Shown here: positions 26,548-34,589 of the stretch, piece after piece | Layout of the letters: every line of letters begins with the position of its first letter | Numbering within the stretch: the stretch's first letter is position 1 | DNA from: BPGL01 sp035463115 | Lineage (GTDB): Bacteria; Actinomycetota; UBA4738; HRBIN12 | Reading direction: 5' to 3' | DNA: 64,000 nucleotides | Assembly (NCBI GenBank): GCA_035463115.1 | Contig: DATHTO010000005.1 | Coordinates: 1-64,000, forward strand | Made by a program: the position numbers and the translations under genes | The notes under the pieces: model-generated | What the model saw: only the letters and a program-made list of their open reading frames with translations | Told to the model about the DNA's origin: nothing | Database searches by the model: none

Positions 26548-27090
26548 CTATCCCGCGCCGGCGGTCTTCGCGGGCCGCAGCACGCGTTCCTTGATGCCAC
26601 GGTCGCCGCGTGACAGCGCGATCCGACCGGTGCGCGAGAGCTCCACGATGCCGAAGTCCTCGAGCAGCTCGAGCAGCGCCTCGAGCTTCTCGGGCTTGCC
26701 CGTCGCCTCGAGCGTGAGGGTGCCGTGCGTCACGTCGAGGACGTTCACGCGGAACACGTTCGCGATCTCCATGATGCGCGGCCGTGCGTCGCCGTCGGAA
26801 CGGACCTTGACCAGCATCAGCTCGCGCTCGACGGCGCTGCCGGGCTCGTGCTCGAGGATCTTGATCACGTTGATCAGCTTGTTGAGCTGCTTCGTGACCT
26901 GCTCCAACGGCTTCGTCTCGACGTTGACGACGATCGTCATCCTCGAGAGGTCGGGAGATTCCGTGGTGCCGACCGCGAGCGAGTCGATGTTGAACCCCCG
27001 CGCGGAGAACAGCCCGGCGACCCGCGTCAGGACGCCCGGCTTGTTCTCGACGAGCACCGAGATCGTGTGGAGCTTCTGGTGGCTGCTCAT
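26548..27090 (-). CDS. ilvN: Acetolactate synthase small (regulatory) subunit
   Basis: 180 aa, near the usual 160-180 aa. Residues about 6-80 form the ACT domain (HTISVLVENKPGVLTRVAGLFSARGFNIDSL) that binds valine for feedback inhibition and activates the large subunit. The C-terminal ALS_ss domain follows (ELMLVKV, then IANVFRVNVLDV, ATGKPEKLEALLELL). The ATG at 27090 overlaps the ilvB stop (ATGA), matching the 1:1 coupled synthesis expected of the two subunits. Confidence 0.95.
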   Translation of the reverse strand: MSSHQKLHTISVLVENKPGVLTRVAGLFSARGFNIDSLAVGTTESPDLSRMTIVVNVETKPLEQVTKQLNKLINVIKILEHEPGSAVERELMLVKVRSDGDARPRIMEIANVFRVNVLDVTHGTLTLEATGKPEKLEALLELLEDFGIVELSRTGRIALSRGDRGIKERVLRPAKTAGAG

Positions 27091-28844
27091 GCGATCGGAG
27101 CCTCCGCGGGATCGGTCGTCGGCTGCACGGCTTCGGGACCGAGGATGATGTCGTCGTTCGACGCCCCGGCCGGAACCATCGGGAACACGCCCTCGGACGG
27201 ATCGACGCGGAAGTCGATCACGACGCTCCGGTCCGTGATCGAGTAGGCCTTCTCGATCGCGGCGTCGACCTCGTCGGCGCTGTCGACGCGCAATCCGACC
27301 GCGCCGTACGCCTCGGCGAGCTTCACGTAGTCGGGCACGTCGGGGTTCAGGTAGACGCCGGAATAGCGCTGGTCGAAGAAGAGCTCCTGCCACTGACGGA
27401 CCATGCCCAGGTAGCCGTTGTTCAAGATCGCGGTCACGAACGGGATGTCCTCGGTGGTGCTCGTCGCGAGCTCCTGCGCCGTCATCTGGAAGCAGCCGTC
27501 GCCGTCGATCGCGACGACGCGCTTGCTCGGCTGCCCCACCTTCGCTCCCAGCGCCGCCGGAACCGCGAAGCCCATCGTTCCGAGGCCTCCGGAGTTGATC
27601 CAATGCCGGGGGCGCTCGAAGCGCCAGTGCTGCGATGCGTACATCTGGTGCTGTCCGACGCCCGCGACGAGGATCGTGTCGTCGTCGGCGATCGCACGGA
27701 GCCGCTCGACCGCGTACTGCGGCTTCAGCGGGCCGTCGGGCTGTTGGTCGTACCGGTAGGGATGGCGCTGCCGCCACTCGCGGAGCTGGCCCAACCACGG
27801 GTCGCGGTTCGGCGCGCCCTGGTCATCCTGTCGCCTCGCGATCTCGGCGGCCATCCTGCCGATCACGTCGCGGCAGTCACCGACGATCGGCACGTCGGCG
27901 GCTCGGTTCTTGCCGATCTCCGCCGGGTCGATGTCGACGTGGACGATCTTCGCGTGCGGCGCGAACGCGGCGAGCTTGCCCGTGACGCGGTCGTCGAACC
28001 GGGCCCCGAGCGCGACGAGGAGGTCGGCCTTCTGCATCGCCGTGACGGCCGTGTAGTTGCCGTGCATCCCCGGCATGCCGAAGCACAGGTCGTGCGAGTC
28101 GGGGAACGCGCCGCGAGCCATCAGCGTGGTGACGACCGGGAGCTGGCCGGTGGTCGCGAGGTCGTACAGCTCCTTCGACGCATCGGCCTTGATCACGCCG
28201 CCGCCCGCGTAGAGCACCGGACGTTCGGCGGCGAGCATCATCTTGACCGCCTCGACGATCTGCCGTTCGTTGCCCTTCGTCGTCGGCTTGTACCCGGGCA
28301 TCTTCACGCGCTCGGGCCAGTGCCACGAGGTCTCGTTGATCAACACGTCCTTGGGAAGGTCGACCAGCACCGGGCCGGGGCGACCGGTCGTCGCGATGTG
28401 GAAGGCCTCGCGGACGGTCTCGACGATGTCGTCGGGGTCCTTGACGAGGAAGTTGTGCTTCGTGATCGGCATCGTGATGCCGGTGATGTCGGCCTCTTGG
28501 AAGGCGTCGTTGCCGACCACCGGCGTGGGGACCTGCCCCGTGATGGCCACGATCGGGACCGAGTCCATCTTCGCGTCGGCGAGCGGCGTGACGAGGTTGG
28601 TCCCGCCCGGACCGCTCGTCGCCATGCAGACGCCGGGCTTGCCGGTCGCCCACGCGTAGCCCTCGGCGGCGTGGCCGGCGCCCTGTTCGTGGCGGCAGAG
28701 GATGTGCCGGATCGAGCTCCCGTCGACCAGCGGGTCGTAGATCGGCATGCTCGCGCCGCCGGGGATGCCGAAGATCACGTCGACGCCCTCGTGCTCGAGG
28801 GCCCGCAGCAGCGTCTGCGCGCCGGTGAGCCGTTCCGGCGTCAT
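27087..28844 (-). CDS. ilvB: Acetolactate synthase large (catalytic) subunit
   Basis: 585 aa, a ThDP-dependent enzyme that condenses two pyruvates, or pyruvate with 2-oxobutyrate. Visible: the pyrimidine-binding domain with FGIPGGASMPIYD and the catalytic Glu in ILCRHEQGAGHAAEGYA, and the ThDP-Mg domain with GDGCFQMTAQELATS (GDG start) and NNGYLGMVRQWQELFF. The FAD domain lies between (about residues 190-340). The start at 28844 has GGAGG about 11 nt upstream and overlaps the stop of the preceding 103-aa gene by 4 nt. It is the first recognised enzyme gene behind the leader/terminator region. Confidence 0.95.
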   Translation of the reverse strand: MTPERLTGAQTLLRALEHEGVDVIFGIPGGASMPIYDPLVDGSSIRHILCRHEQGAGHAAEGYAWATGKPGVCMATSGPGGTNLVTPLADAKMDSVPIVAITGQVPTPVVGNDAFQEADITGITMPITKHNFLVKDPDDIVETVREAFHIATTGRPGPVLVDLPKDVLINETSWHWPERVKMPGYKPTTKGNERQIVEAVKMMLAAERPVLYAGGGVIKADASKELYDLATTGQLPVVTTLMARGAFPDSHDLCFGMPGMHGNYTAVTAMQKADLLVALGARFDDRVTGKLAAFAPHAKIVHVDIDPAEIGKNRAADVPIVGDCRDVIGRMAAEIARRQDDQGAPNRDPWLGQLREWRQRHPYRYDQQPDGPLKPQYAVERLRAIADDDTILVAGVGQHQMYASQHWRFERPRHWINSGGLGTMGFAVPAALGAKVGQPSKRVVAIDGDGCFQMTAQELATSTTEDIPFVTAILNNGYLGMVRQWQELFFDQRYSGVYLNPDVPDYVKLAEAYGAVGLRVDSADEVDAAIEKAYSITDRSVVIDFRVDPSEGVFPMVPAGASNDDIILGPEAVQPTTDPAEAPIA

Positions 28845-29152
28845 CGGGCGATCGCCTCCTCCACGGGACCCGTTTCGACCCGGCGGACGTGTGCCTGCAG
28901 CCGGTGCGCCAGGTTCCGGCACGCGCGCTCGAACTCCCACGGCGTCCAGTCGCGTCGGCGCATCTGCAGGACCTCCTTCTCGTGGTCCTCGTCGACGTCG
29001 AACCCGGCTCCGAGGTAGACGACCTCGCTCGCGAGGTAGCGGTCGACGACGCCGCGGGTGGAGACGTCGGCGGTCTCGACGGCGACCTGCCCTGGCCCCT
29101 CCCAGAGCACGCTCGCCACGATCGCGCCGTCCCGCTCGAACTCGTACCGCAT
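28841..29152 (-). CDS. Unknown 103-aa protein, first gene of the ilv operon
   Basis: I do not recognise this family. The protein is small and charged, has no signal peptide or membrane span, and is probably cytoplasmic. It opens MRYEFERDGAIVASVLWEGPG and contains SEVVYLGAGFDVDEDHEKE and a C-terminal helix rich in Arg (RDWTPWEFERACRNLAHRL). AGAGGAG lies 9 nt before the ATG, and its stop overlaps ilvB (ATGA), so it is a real translated gene coupled to ilvB. Because it is the first cistron after the attenuator it is co-regulated with branched-chain synthesis. A role as a local regulator or translational coupler is possible but unproven. Confidence 0.7.
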   Translation of the reverse strand: MRYEFERDGAIVASVLWEGPGQVAVETADVSTRGVVDRYLASEVVYLGAGFDVDEDHEKEVLQMRRRDWTPWEFERACRNLAHRLQAHVRRVETGPVEEAIAR

Positions 29153-29285
29153 GTGGATCGCTCCTCTCGATGGGCCCTCGATGTCGGGGCGCCGCTGTGG
29201 TCTCACGTCTCGCGCGTCGCGTTCCGCGTGGACCCCGGGAGCCGTCGCCGACCGGTCTTCGGCACGTCCACGGACCCCGGGTACG

Positions 29286-29310
29286 AAAAACCCCTCGCGT
29301 GTGCGAGGGG
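29286..29310 (-). terminator. Intrinsic terminator in the ilv leader (attenuator)
   Basis: On the minus strand CCCCTCGC and GCGAGGGG form a perfect 8-bp stem with a 4-nt loop, followed directly by five T residues. It sits between the leader peptide and the 103-aa gene, 134 nt before that gene's start, so it would end transcription early unless relieved. It is the only hairpin with a clean T-tract that I saw in the window. Confidence 0.85.
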
Positions 29311-29314
29311 TGAA

Positions 29315-29350
29315 GGCGCGGAGCACGGCCTCGAGGGCCGGTTCCGCGCC
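29315..29350 (-). promoter_or_regulatory. Leader hairpin between the ilv leader peptide and the terminator
   Basis: GGCGCGGA pairs with TCCGCGCC over an inner CGGCC/GGCCG stem. The 5' arm on the RNA begins at the leader stop codon, so a ribosome that finishes the leader would disrupt it, while one stalled within the leader would not. CGAGG in its loop could pair with CCTCG of the terminator arm. Which alternative fold acts as antiterminator is not resolved by inspection. Confidence 0.55.
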
Positions 29351-29403
29351 TACGCGATAAGTACGAGGGTGCTGCGCCCGGTGATCACCGTGGTCGTGTG
29401 CAT
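29350..29403 (-). CDS. Branched-chain leader peptide of the ilv operon
   Basis: A 17-residue frame, MHTTTVITGRSTLVLIA, ends with TAG. It contains two Val, two Ile, two Leu and five Thr, the residues whose synthesis the downstream genes serve. It starts 9 nt after a -10 box and has GGAG near its ATG. Ribosome stalling at the VLI codons near the end would be sensitive to the charging of those tRNAs. Transcription attenuation by a leader peptide is established for the ilvBNC operon of Corynebacterium glutamicum and for enteric ilv operons. Here it is inferred from position, composition and the adjacent terminator. Confidence 0.75.
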   Translation of the reverse strand: MHTTTVITGRSTLVLIA

Positions 29404-29412
29404 GGCTCCGCA

Positions 29413-29440
29413 AGTCTAGAGGTCATCGCCGAGGTGTCAA
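29413..29440 (-). promoter_or_regulatory. Promoter of the ilv operon
   Basis: A TTGACA -35 (29440-29435), a 16-nt spacer and a TAGACT -10 (29418-29413) lie just upstream of the leader peptide. It is the best sigma-70-type consensus match I saw. Transcription would start a few bases before the leader ATG. Confidence 0.75.
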
Positions 29441-29528
29441 CCGGTGGACCGGGCGTCGGCCGGCTGGCGGACGTCGATGAGCCCGACGCGACGGACGGCG
29501 GCCGTTGCCCGGCCCTGGACCGGCGCCC

Positions 29529-30344
29529 TCAGGCGATCTGGAACGAGCGCTTCGCGAGACCCATGAAGTACCCCTCGATCGCGGTGTCGGGGCCATCCTC
29601 GGGGTCACCGGCGGCGCCGAGCGTCACGAACAGGGGCGCGAAGTGCTCCACCGTCGGATGGGCGTACGGCATGCCCGGCGCCTTCGACCGGAAATCCATG
29701 AGGGCGTCGACGTCGCCGCGCCCGAGCATCTCGGCGGCCCACGCGTCGAAGTCCCGCGACCATCCCGGTGGCGTGGCGTCGATCCGCCAGTCCGTCAGGA
29801 ACGGCAGACCGTGCGTCAGGAACCCCGAGCCGATGATCAAGACGCCCTCGTCGCGGAGCGGCCGAAGGCGCCGGCCGAGCTCGAACAGGCGCTGCGGATC
29901 GAGCGTCGGCATCGAGATCTGCAGCACGGGGATGTCGGCCTCGGGGAACATCACCAGCAGCGGAACGAACGCCCCGTGGTCGAGCCCGTAGTCGGGGCGC
30001 TCGGCGACGGGCTCGGACTCGGGCATCATCGCCGTCACCCTGCGGGCGAGGTCCGGAGCGCCGGGCGAGGGATAGGTCATCTCGTAGTACCGCTGCGGGA
30101 ACCCGTAGAAGTCGTAGGTGAGCGGCGCGGCGTCGGCGGTAGCCCCGACCGTGAGCGGCGCCGATTCCCAGTGCGCCGACACGATCAGGATCTGCTTCGG
30201 CTTCGGGAGCGTCGACGCCCATCCGGCGAGCTGACCGACCCAGAGCTCGTCATCGACGAGCGGAGGCGCGCCGTGGCCGAGGTACAGCGCCGGCATGCGG
30301 CCGGAGCGTGCGTCGTGCTGCTCTTCCGTCTGTTCCGTCGTCAT
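29529..30344 (-). CDS. Class III extradiol dioxygenase (LigB/DODA family)
   Basis: 271 aa, the size of bacterial YgiD-type 4,5-DOPA extradiol dioxygenases. Metal-site residues are visible: YLGHGAPPL (first His), ILIVSAHWES (second His), then GLDHGAFVPLL and GSGFLTHGL. The family opens catechol rings using one non-heme Fe(II) or Zn(II) and O2; the physiological substrate is unknown. The ATG at 30344 is 25 nt from a TACGCT hexamer; a second ATG 16 codons later could be the true start. No ring-cleavage pathway genes are nearby. It is divergent from otsA. Confidence 0.85.
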   Translation of the reverse strand: MTTEQTEEQHDARSGRMPALYLGHGAPPLVDDELWVGQLAGWASTLPKPKQILIVSAHWESAPLTVGATADAAPLTYDFYGFPQRYYEMTYPSPGAPDLARRVTAMMPESEPVAERPDYGLDHGAFVPLLVMFPEADIPVLQISMPTLDPQRLFELGRRLRPLRDEGVLIIGSGFLTHGLPFLTDWRIDATPPGWSRDFDAWAAEMLGRGDVDALMDFRSKAPGMPYAHPTVEHFAPLFVTLGAAGDPEDGPDTAIEGYFMGLAKRSFQIA

Positions 30345-30482
30345 GCGAGCCCCTCTCGGAAGCAGCGTACGTCCGGAGCGCCGATCCGTTCGGGCCTCGG
30401 TCTCCGTCCGAGCGGCGCTTCTCTCGTTCGGGATAGGGTGACGGGGGGTAGACCAACCTCGACCGGAGGCAGGGAACCCGAC

Positions 30483-32051
30483 ATGAACGCTCTCGCGATC
30501 GAATCTCCGCTCGTCGTGGCATCGAACCGCGGCCCCGTCTCGTTCTTCCCGGACGAGGCCGGTGACCTGCGCTCCGAGCGCGGCAGCGGCGGCCTGGTGA
30601 CGGCGCTCGCCGGCGTGCTCTTCGAGGCCGACGCGACGTGGATCGCCGCGGCCATGACCGACGGCGATCGGCAGGTCGCGGCGTCGAACCAGACGGTCGA
30701 GGTCGATCCCGTCGGGCACATGGGGTTCCTCGAGATCGCGAGCGATCGGTACGAGGGGTTCTACAACGGCATCGCGAACCACATCCTGTGGTTCATCCAC
30801 CACCACCTGTGGGAGGTCGCGACCGATCCCGTGTTCGACGAGGGCACCCTCCGCGCGTGGGACGACTACCGCGAGGTGAACCGGCAGTTCGCGCACGCGC
30901 TCGATGCGGAACAGGGCCGCAACCCCGTCTACCTGATCCAGGACTACCACCTGTCGCTCGTCCCGGGGTACCTGCGAGAGCTGCAGCCGCGAGCCCGGAT
31001 CGCGCACTTCTCGCACACGCCGTTCGTCGGACCGACGTTCATCCGCCTCCTGCCCGACGAGATGCGCGAGTCGTTGCTGCGCGGCATGCTCGGCGCCGAC
31101 GTCCTCGGCTTCCAGTCCGAACAATGGGCCGAGAACTTCCTGCTGTGCGTGCGTGAGCTTCCGGGGGCCCGCGTCGATCTGCGTCGCCGTCGCGTCGCGA
31201 TCGACGGGCGCACCGTCCTGGTGCGGAGCTATCCGATCGCGCTCGATCCGGGACCGCTGCGCCGCACGGCCGCCAGCGCCGAGGTCAAGGCTCTGCGCAA
31301 GGAGCTCGAGGAGTGGAAGGGCGACGCGAAGCTGCTCCTGCGCGTCGACCGGATGGAGCTGTCGAAGAACGTTCCGCGGGGGTTCATGGCGTACGAGCGC
31401 TTCCTGTCCGATCACTCGAACTGGCACGGGCGCGTGAAGTTCCTCGCGTTGCTGCCGCCCTCGCGCACCGACATCCCGGAGTACGCGGCGTACGCGGATC
31501 GCTCCTTCGAGGAAGCCGAGCGCGTGAACGCGAAGTACGGGACCGACGACTGGCAACCGGTCGAGATCCGCGCGAAGGAGGACTACGTCGGCGCGGTCGC
31601 CGCGTACGGTCTCTACGACGCGCTCCTCGTGAACCCGGTCTTCGACGGCATGAACCTCGTTGCGATGGAAGGCCCGCTCGTCAACAAGCGCAACGGCGTC
31701 CTCGTGCTCTCACGCAACGCCGGCGCCTTCGCGCGGCTGGGGCGCCACGCCGTTCCGGTGAACCCGTTCGACCTGAACGAGACGGCCGAGGCGATCCGGT
31801 TCGCGCTGGAGATGCCGACCGACCAACGGATGCGGCGGGCGCGAGGGCTCGCTCGCGCCGTCCTGGCGCACAGCCCGGCTCGGTGGTTGACGACGCAGCT
31901 CCGCGACGTCGACGCGGCGCAGGGGCTCGGCTCAGAGGGTGCGCAGCAGCTCGACGACGCCGGCGGGCCCTTCCACGACCACGTCGGCGGCTTCGCGCAG
32001 GGCCACGGGGGTTTCGTCACCGAGCACGGCGACCTTCCGCACCAGCACTGA
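30483..32051 (+). CDS. otsA: Trehalose-6-phosphate synthase (GT20)
   Basis: 522 aa as the frame reads. It makes trehalose-6-phosphate from a nucleotide-glucose and glucose-6-phosphate. Motifs: VVASNRGPVSF, SGGLVTAL, LIQDYHLSLVPGYLREL, FSHTPFVGPTF (the HTPF acceptor site), RVDRMELSKNVPRGF (donor phosphate), and NPVFDGMNLVAMEGP. SNRGPVSF replaces the enteric SNRLP form, as in an actinobacterial subfamily; glucosylglycerol-phosphate synthase is a related alternative. Family homology ends near residue 480. The last 40 residues are read antisense through the end of otsB, a 120-nt convergent overlap. The frame lies opposite an otsB/GH15 operon, which supports a trehalose role. Confidence 0.88.
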   Translation: MNALAIESPLVVASNRGPVSFFPDEAGDLRSERGSGGLVTALAGVLFEADATWIAAAMTDGDRQVAASNQTVEVDPVGHMGFLEIASDRYEGFYNGIANHILWFIHHHLWEVATDPVFDEGTLRAWDDYREVNRQFAHALDAEQGRNPVYLIQDYHLSLVPGYLRELQPRARIAHFSHTPFVGPTFIRLLPDEMRESLLRGMLGADVLGFQSEQWAENFLLCVRELPGARVDLRRRRVAIDGRTVLVRSYPIALDPGPLRRTAASAEVKALRKELEEWKGDAKLLLRVDRMELSKNVPRGFMAYERFLSDHSNWHGRVKFLALLPPSRTDIPEYAAYADRSFEEAERVNAKYGTDDWQPVEIRAKEDYVGAVAAYGLYDALLVNPVFDGMNLVAMEGPLVNKRNGVLVLSRNAGAFARLGRHAVPVNPFDLNETAEAIRFALEMPTDQRMRRARGLARAVLAHSPARWLTTQLRDVDAAQGLGSEGAQQLDDAGGPFHDHVGGFAQGHGGFVTEHGDLPHQH

Positions 32052-32669
32052 GTCACCGCGCCGCCCGGCGTACCGGTCGAGCGCGTCGAACGCCTCCAGG
32101 TCGGCGACGTCGTCGCCCGCGTACAGCGCCGCGGCCGGCTCAGCGTCGTCGAGGATCGCGGACACAGCCTCACCCTTGCCGCCAGCACCGGCGGGCGCCA
32201 GTTCCCAGACCCGCTTGCCGGCGAGGACGCGGAACCCCGCCCGCGTCGCCACGGCGTCGAGCACCGGAAGGAGCGCCGCAGCCGCCCCGTCGGGATCCGC
32301 GGTGTTCCGGTAGTGCACCGCCACCGACGCCCCCTTGGCCTCGACCTGCGTCCCGTCGATCGCGTCCGCCGCGCGCGCGACCTCCTCGACGACCGCCGGC
32401 GGCACCGGTGGCAGCCCTTCGAAGCCGTACAGCCCCGCGATCCGCAACCCGTCGACCGGGCCGAGCAGCCGGCGGACGACCTCGGACGGGCGTCCCGTCA
32501 CGATCCACACCGAGGCGACCCGGCCGACGAGCGCAGCGAGCGCAGCCGACGCGCCGCTCACCGGTCGAGCGTCTTCGGGCCGCTCGACGATGGGCGCGAG
32601 CGTCCCGTCGAAGTCGAGCAGCACGACCGCCTCGGCTCGCCGCTCGCGGACCGCGGCGAGGTCGATCAC
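31932..32669 (-). CDS. otsB: Trehalose-6-phosphate phosphatase
   Basis: 245 aa. A HAD-superfamily phosphatase with VVLLDFDGTLAPI (nucleophile Asp in DxDGT), SVWIVTGRPS (motif II), GKRVWELAP with the catalytic Lys region, and GDDVADLEAF (motif IV). It releases trehalose from the OtsA product. The GTG start at 32669 overlaps the GH15 stop by 4 nt (GTGA), so the two are one operon and translationally coupled. Its 3' end lies opposite the last 120 nt of the otsA frame. Confidence 0.92.
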   Translation of the reverse strand: MIDLAAVRERRAEAVVLLDFDGTLAPIVERPEDARPVSGASAALAALVGRVASVWIVTGRPSEVVRRLLGPVDGLRIAGLYGFEGLPPVPPAVVEEVARAADAIDGTQVEAKGASVAVHYRNTADPDGAAAALLPVLDAVATRAGFRVLAGKRVWELAPAGAGGKGEAVSAILDDAEPAAALYAGDDVADLEAFDALDRYAGRRGDSVLVRKVAVLGDETPVALREAADVVVEGPAGVVELLRTL

Positions 32670-34519
32670 GGCGGCGTCCTCACCGCGGCGGCGCGCCCCG
32701 ACGGCACCCGCAGCCGCGGAAGGAGCCCCAGCCGGCGACGCCGCTCCGACGGCCCCGTCACGCCGCGGGAGAGGTTCCGAGCCGTTCCGATCAGCGAGAC
32801 GTGGGAGAACGCCTGGGGGAAGTTCCCGAGCATCCGTCCGCGGACGGGGTCGTACTCCTCGGCGAGGAGCCCCACGTCGTTCCGCACCTCGAGGACGCGC
32901 TCGAACAGCGCCCGCGCCTCGTCGTCGCGGCCTTGGAGCGCGAGGCAGTCGGCGTACCAGCACGTGCACGCGATGAACGCACCCTCGGCCCCGTGGAGAC
33001 CGTCGACGCCGGTCGACGTGTCGTAGCGGTGGATGAAGCCGTCGACCATCAGCCGTTCGCCGATCGCCGCGACGGTTCCCGTGACGCGTTCGTCGTGGGC
33101 GGGGAGGAACCCGACGAGCGGCATCATCAGCAGCGACGCGTCGAGGTCCGACGAGCCGTACGACTGGGTGAACGACCCGAGGGTGGCGTCGAACCCCTCG
33201 CGGCACACCTCGTCGTGGATCTCGTCGCGGATCGCACGCCACCGGTCGACGGGACCCGCGAAGCCGAAGAGCTCGACGTCGCGGATCGCGCGGTCCACGC
33301 CGACCCACGCCATCACCTTCGAATGAGTGAAGTGACGCCGGCCGCCGCGGACCTCCCAGATGCCTTCGTCGGGCTCGCGCCAGCGGGACTCCAGCATGTC
33401 CATCAGCCGCAGTTCGATGTTCCAGACCGCCGACTCGTGCGGGAGCCCCTCGCGGGCGGCCTGGTGGAACAGGTCGAGGACCTCGCCGTAGACGTCGAGC
33501 TGGAACTGACCGCCGGCGTCGTTCCCGACGCGCACGGGACCGGACCCCTCGTACCCGTCGAGCCAGGGGAGCTCCGTCTCGGGGAAGCGGCGCTCCCCCG
33601 CGAGGCCGTACATGATCTTCAGGTCGCGCGGGTCGCCGGCGATCGCGCGGAGGAGCCACTCCCGCCAGGCTTCGGCTTCGCGCTCGTAGCCCGCCATCAG
33701 CATCGCGTAGAGCGTCAACGTCGCGTCGCGGAGCCAGCAGAAGCGGTAGTCCCAGTTCCGCTCGCCGCCGAGGGACTCCGGGAGGGACGTCGTGACGGCG
33801 GCCACGATCCCCCCGGTGGGTCGGTAGGTCATCGCCTTCAGCGTGATCAGCGAGCGGACGACCGCGTCGCGCCAGTCGCCCCGGTAGGTGCACCGCCGCG
33901 CCCATTCCCGCCAGAACCGGGTCGTGTTGCGGGCCGCATCCCACGGATCGATCGGCGGAGGCGCGTCCACGTGCGACGGATGCCACACGAGCACGAACGA
34001 TTCCCGCTGCCCGGCACGCACCACGAACGCCGCCGTCGCCTCCCCCGTCACGATCTCGAGCGGAACGTCGGTCCGGAGCTCGACCGCGTCGGGCCCCGCG
34101 ACCGCCGAGAAGCCGCGCCGGGCCGGGCGCATCCACGGGATCGCTGCGCCGTAGTCGAACCGCAGGTTCAGCTCCATCCGCATCGGCACCGTGCCGCTGA
34201 CGCCCTCCACCAGACGGACGACCCGCGCCTGTCCCTTCCGCGGGGTCATGAAGTCGGTGACGCGGACCGTGCCCGACGGCGTCTCGTGCAGCGTCTCGAG
34301 GACGAGGGCGTCGTCGCGATAGGCGCGGGTCGAGCGGGTCGGCGCCACGGCCGGCCCGAGGGCCCAGCGCCCGTGCGAGCCGTCCCCGAGCAGCGCGGCG
34401 AAACAGGCGCCCGAGTCGAACCGTGGCAGGCAGAGCCAGTCGATCGAGCCGTCCCGCCCCACGAGCGCGCCGGTGTGCGTGTCACCGATCAGCGCGTAGT
34501 CCTCGAGGGGGAGCGGCAT
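32666..34519 (-). CDS. Glycoside hydrolase family 15 (glucoamylase/trehalase-like)
   Basis: 617 aa, typical of the bacterial GH15 'PLPLEDYALIGD' group. An N-terminal super-sandwich domain is followed by an (alpha/alpha)6 barrel with GGERNWDYRFCWLRDATLTLYAM, then FTHSKVMAWVGVDRAI with the general-acid region, and LLAEEYDPVRGRMLGNFPQAFSH with the likely base Glu. GH15 trehalases are known in mycobacteria, and otsB/otsA adjacency makes trehalase the most likely role. Glucoamylase remains possible. A TAACGT hexamer ends 8 nt before the ATG (leaderless pattern). No signal peptide, so it acts in the cytoplasm. Confidence 0.88.
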   Translation of the reverse strand: MPLPLEDYALIGDTHTGALVGRDGSIDWLCLPRFDSGACFAALLGDGSHGRWALGPAVAPTRSTRAYRDDALVLETLHETPSGTVRVTDFMTPRKGQARVVRLVEGVSGTVPMRMELNLRFDYGAAIPWMRPARRGFSAVAGPDAVELRTDVPLEIVTGEATAAFVVRAGQRESFVLVWHPSHVDAPPPIDPWDAARNTTRFWREWARRCTYRGDWRDAVVRSLITLKAMTYRPTGGIVAAVTTSLPESLGGERNWDYRFCWLRDATLTLYAMLMAGYEREAEAWREWLLRAIAGDPRDLKIMYGLAGERRFPETELPWLDGYEGSGPVRVGNDAGGQFQLDVYGEVLDLFHQAAREGLPHESAVWNIELRLMDMLESRWREPDEGIWEVRGGRRHFTHSKVMAWVGVDRAIRDVELFGFAGPVDRWRAIRDEIHDEVCREGFDATLGSFTQSYGSSDLDASLLMMPLVGFLPAHDERVTGTVAAIGERLMVDGFIHRYDTSTGVDGLHGAEGAFIACTCWYADCLALQGRDDEARALFERVLEVRNDVGLLAEEYDPVRGRMLGNFPQAFSHVSLIGTARNLSRGVTGPSERRRRLGLLPRLRVPSGRAAAVRTPP

Positions 34520-34541
34520 CCCGCAGGACGTTACCGGTCGG

Positions 34542-34567
34542 GCGGCCCATGCGCGCCGAAGGGCCGC
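34542..34567 (-). terminator. Hairpin after thrC
   Basis: GCGGCCC (34542-34548) pairs with GGGCCGC (34561-34567) over a 12-nt loop, 23 nt past the thrC stop. No T-tract follows, so activity is uncertain. Confidence 0.4.
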
Positions 34568-34589
34568 TCGGAAGATCGATCCGACGACC

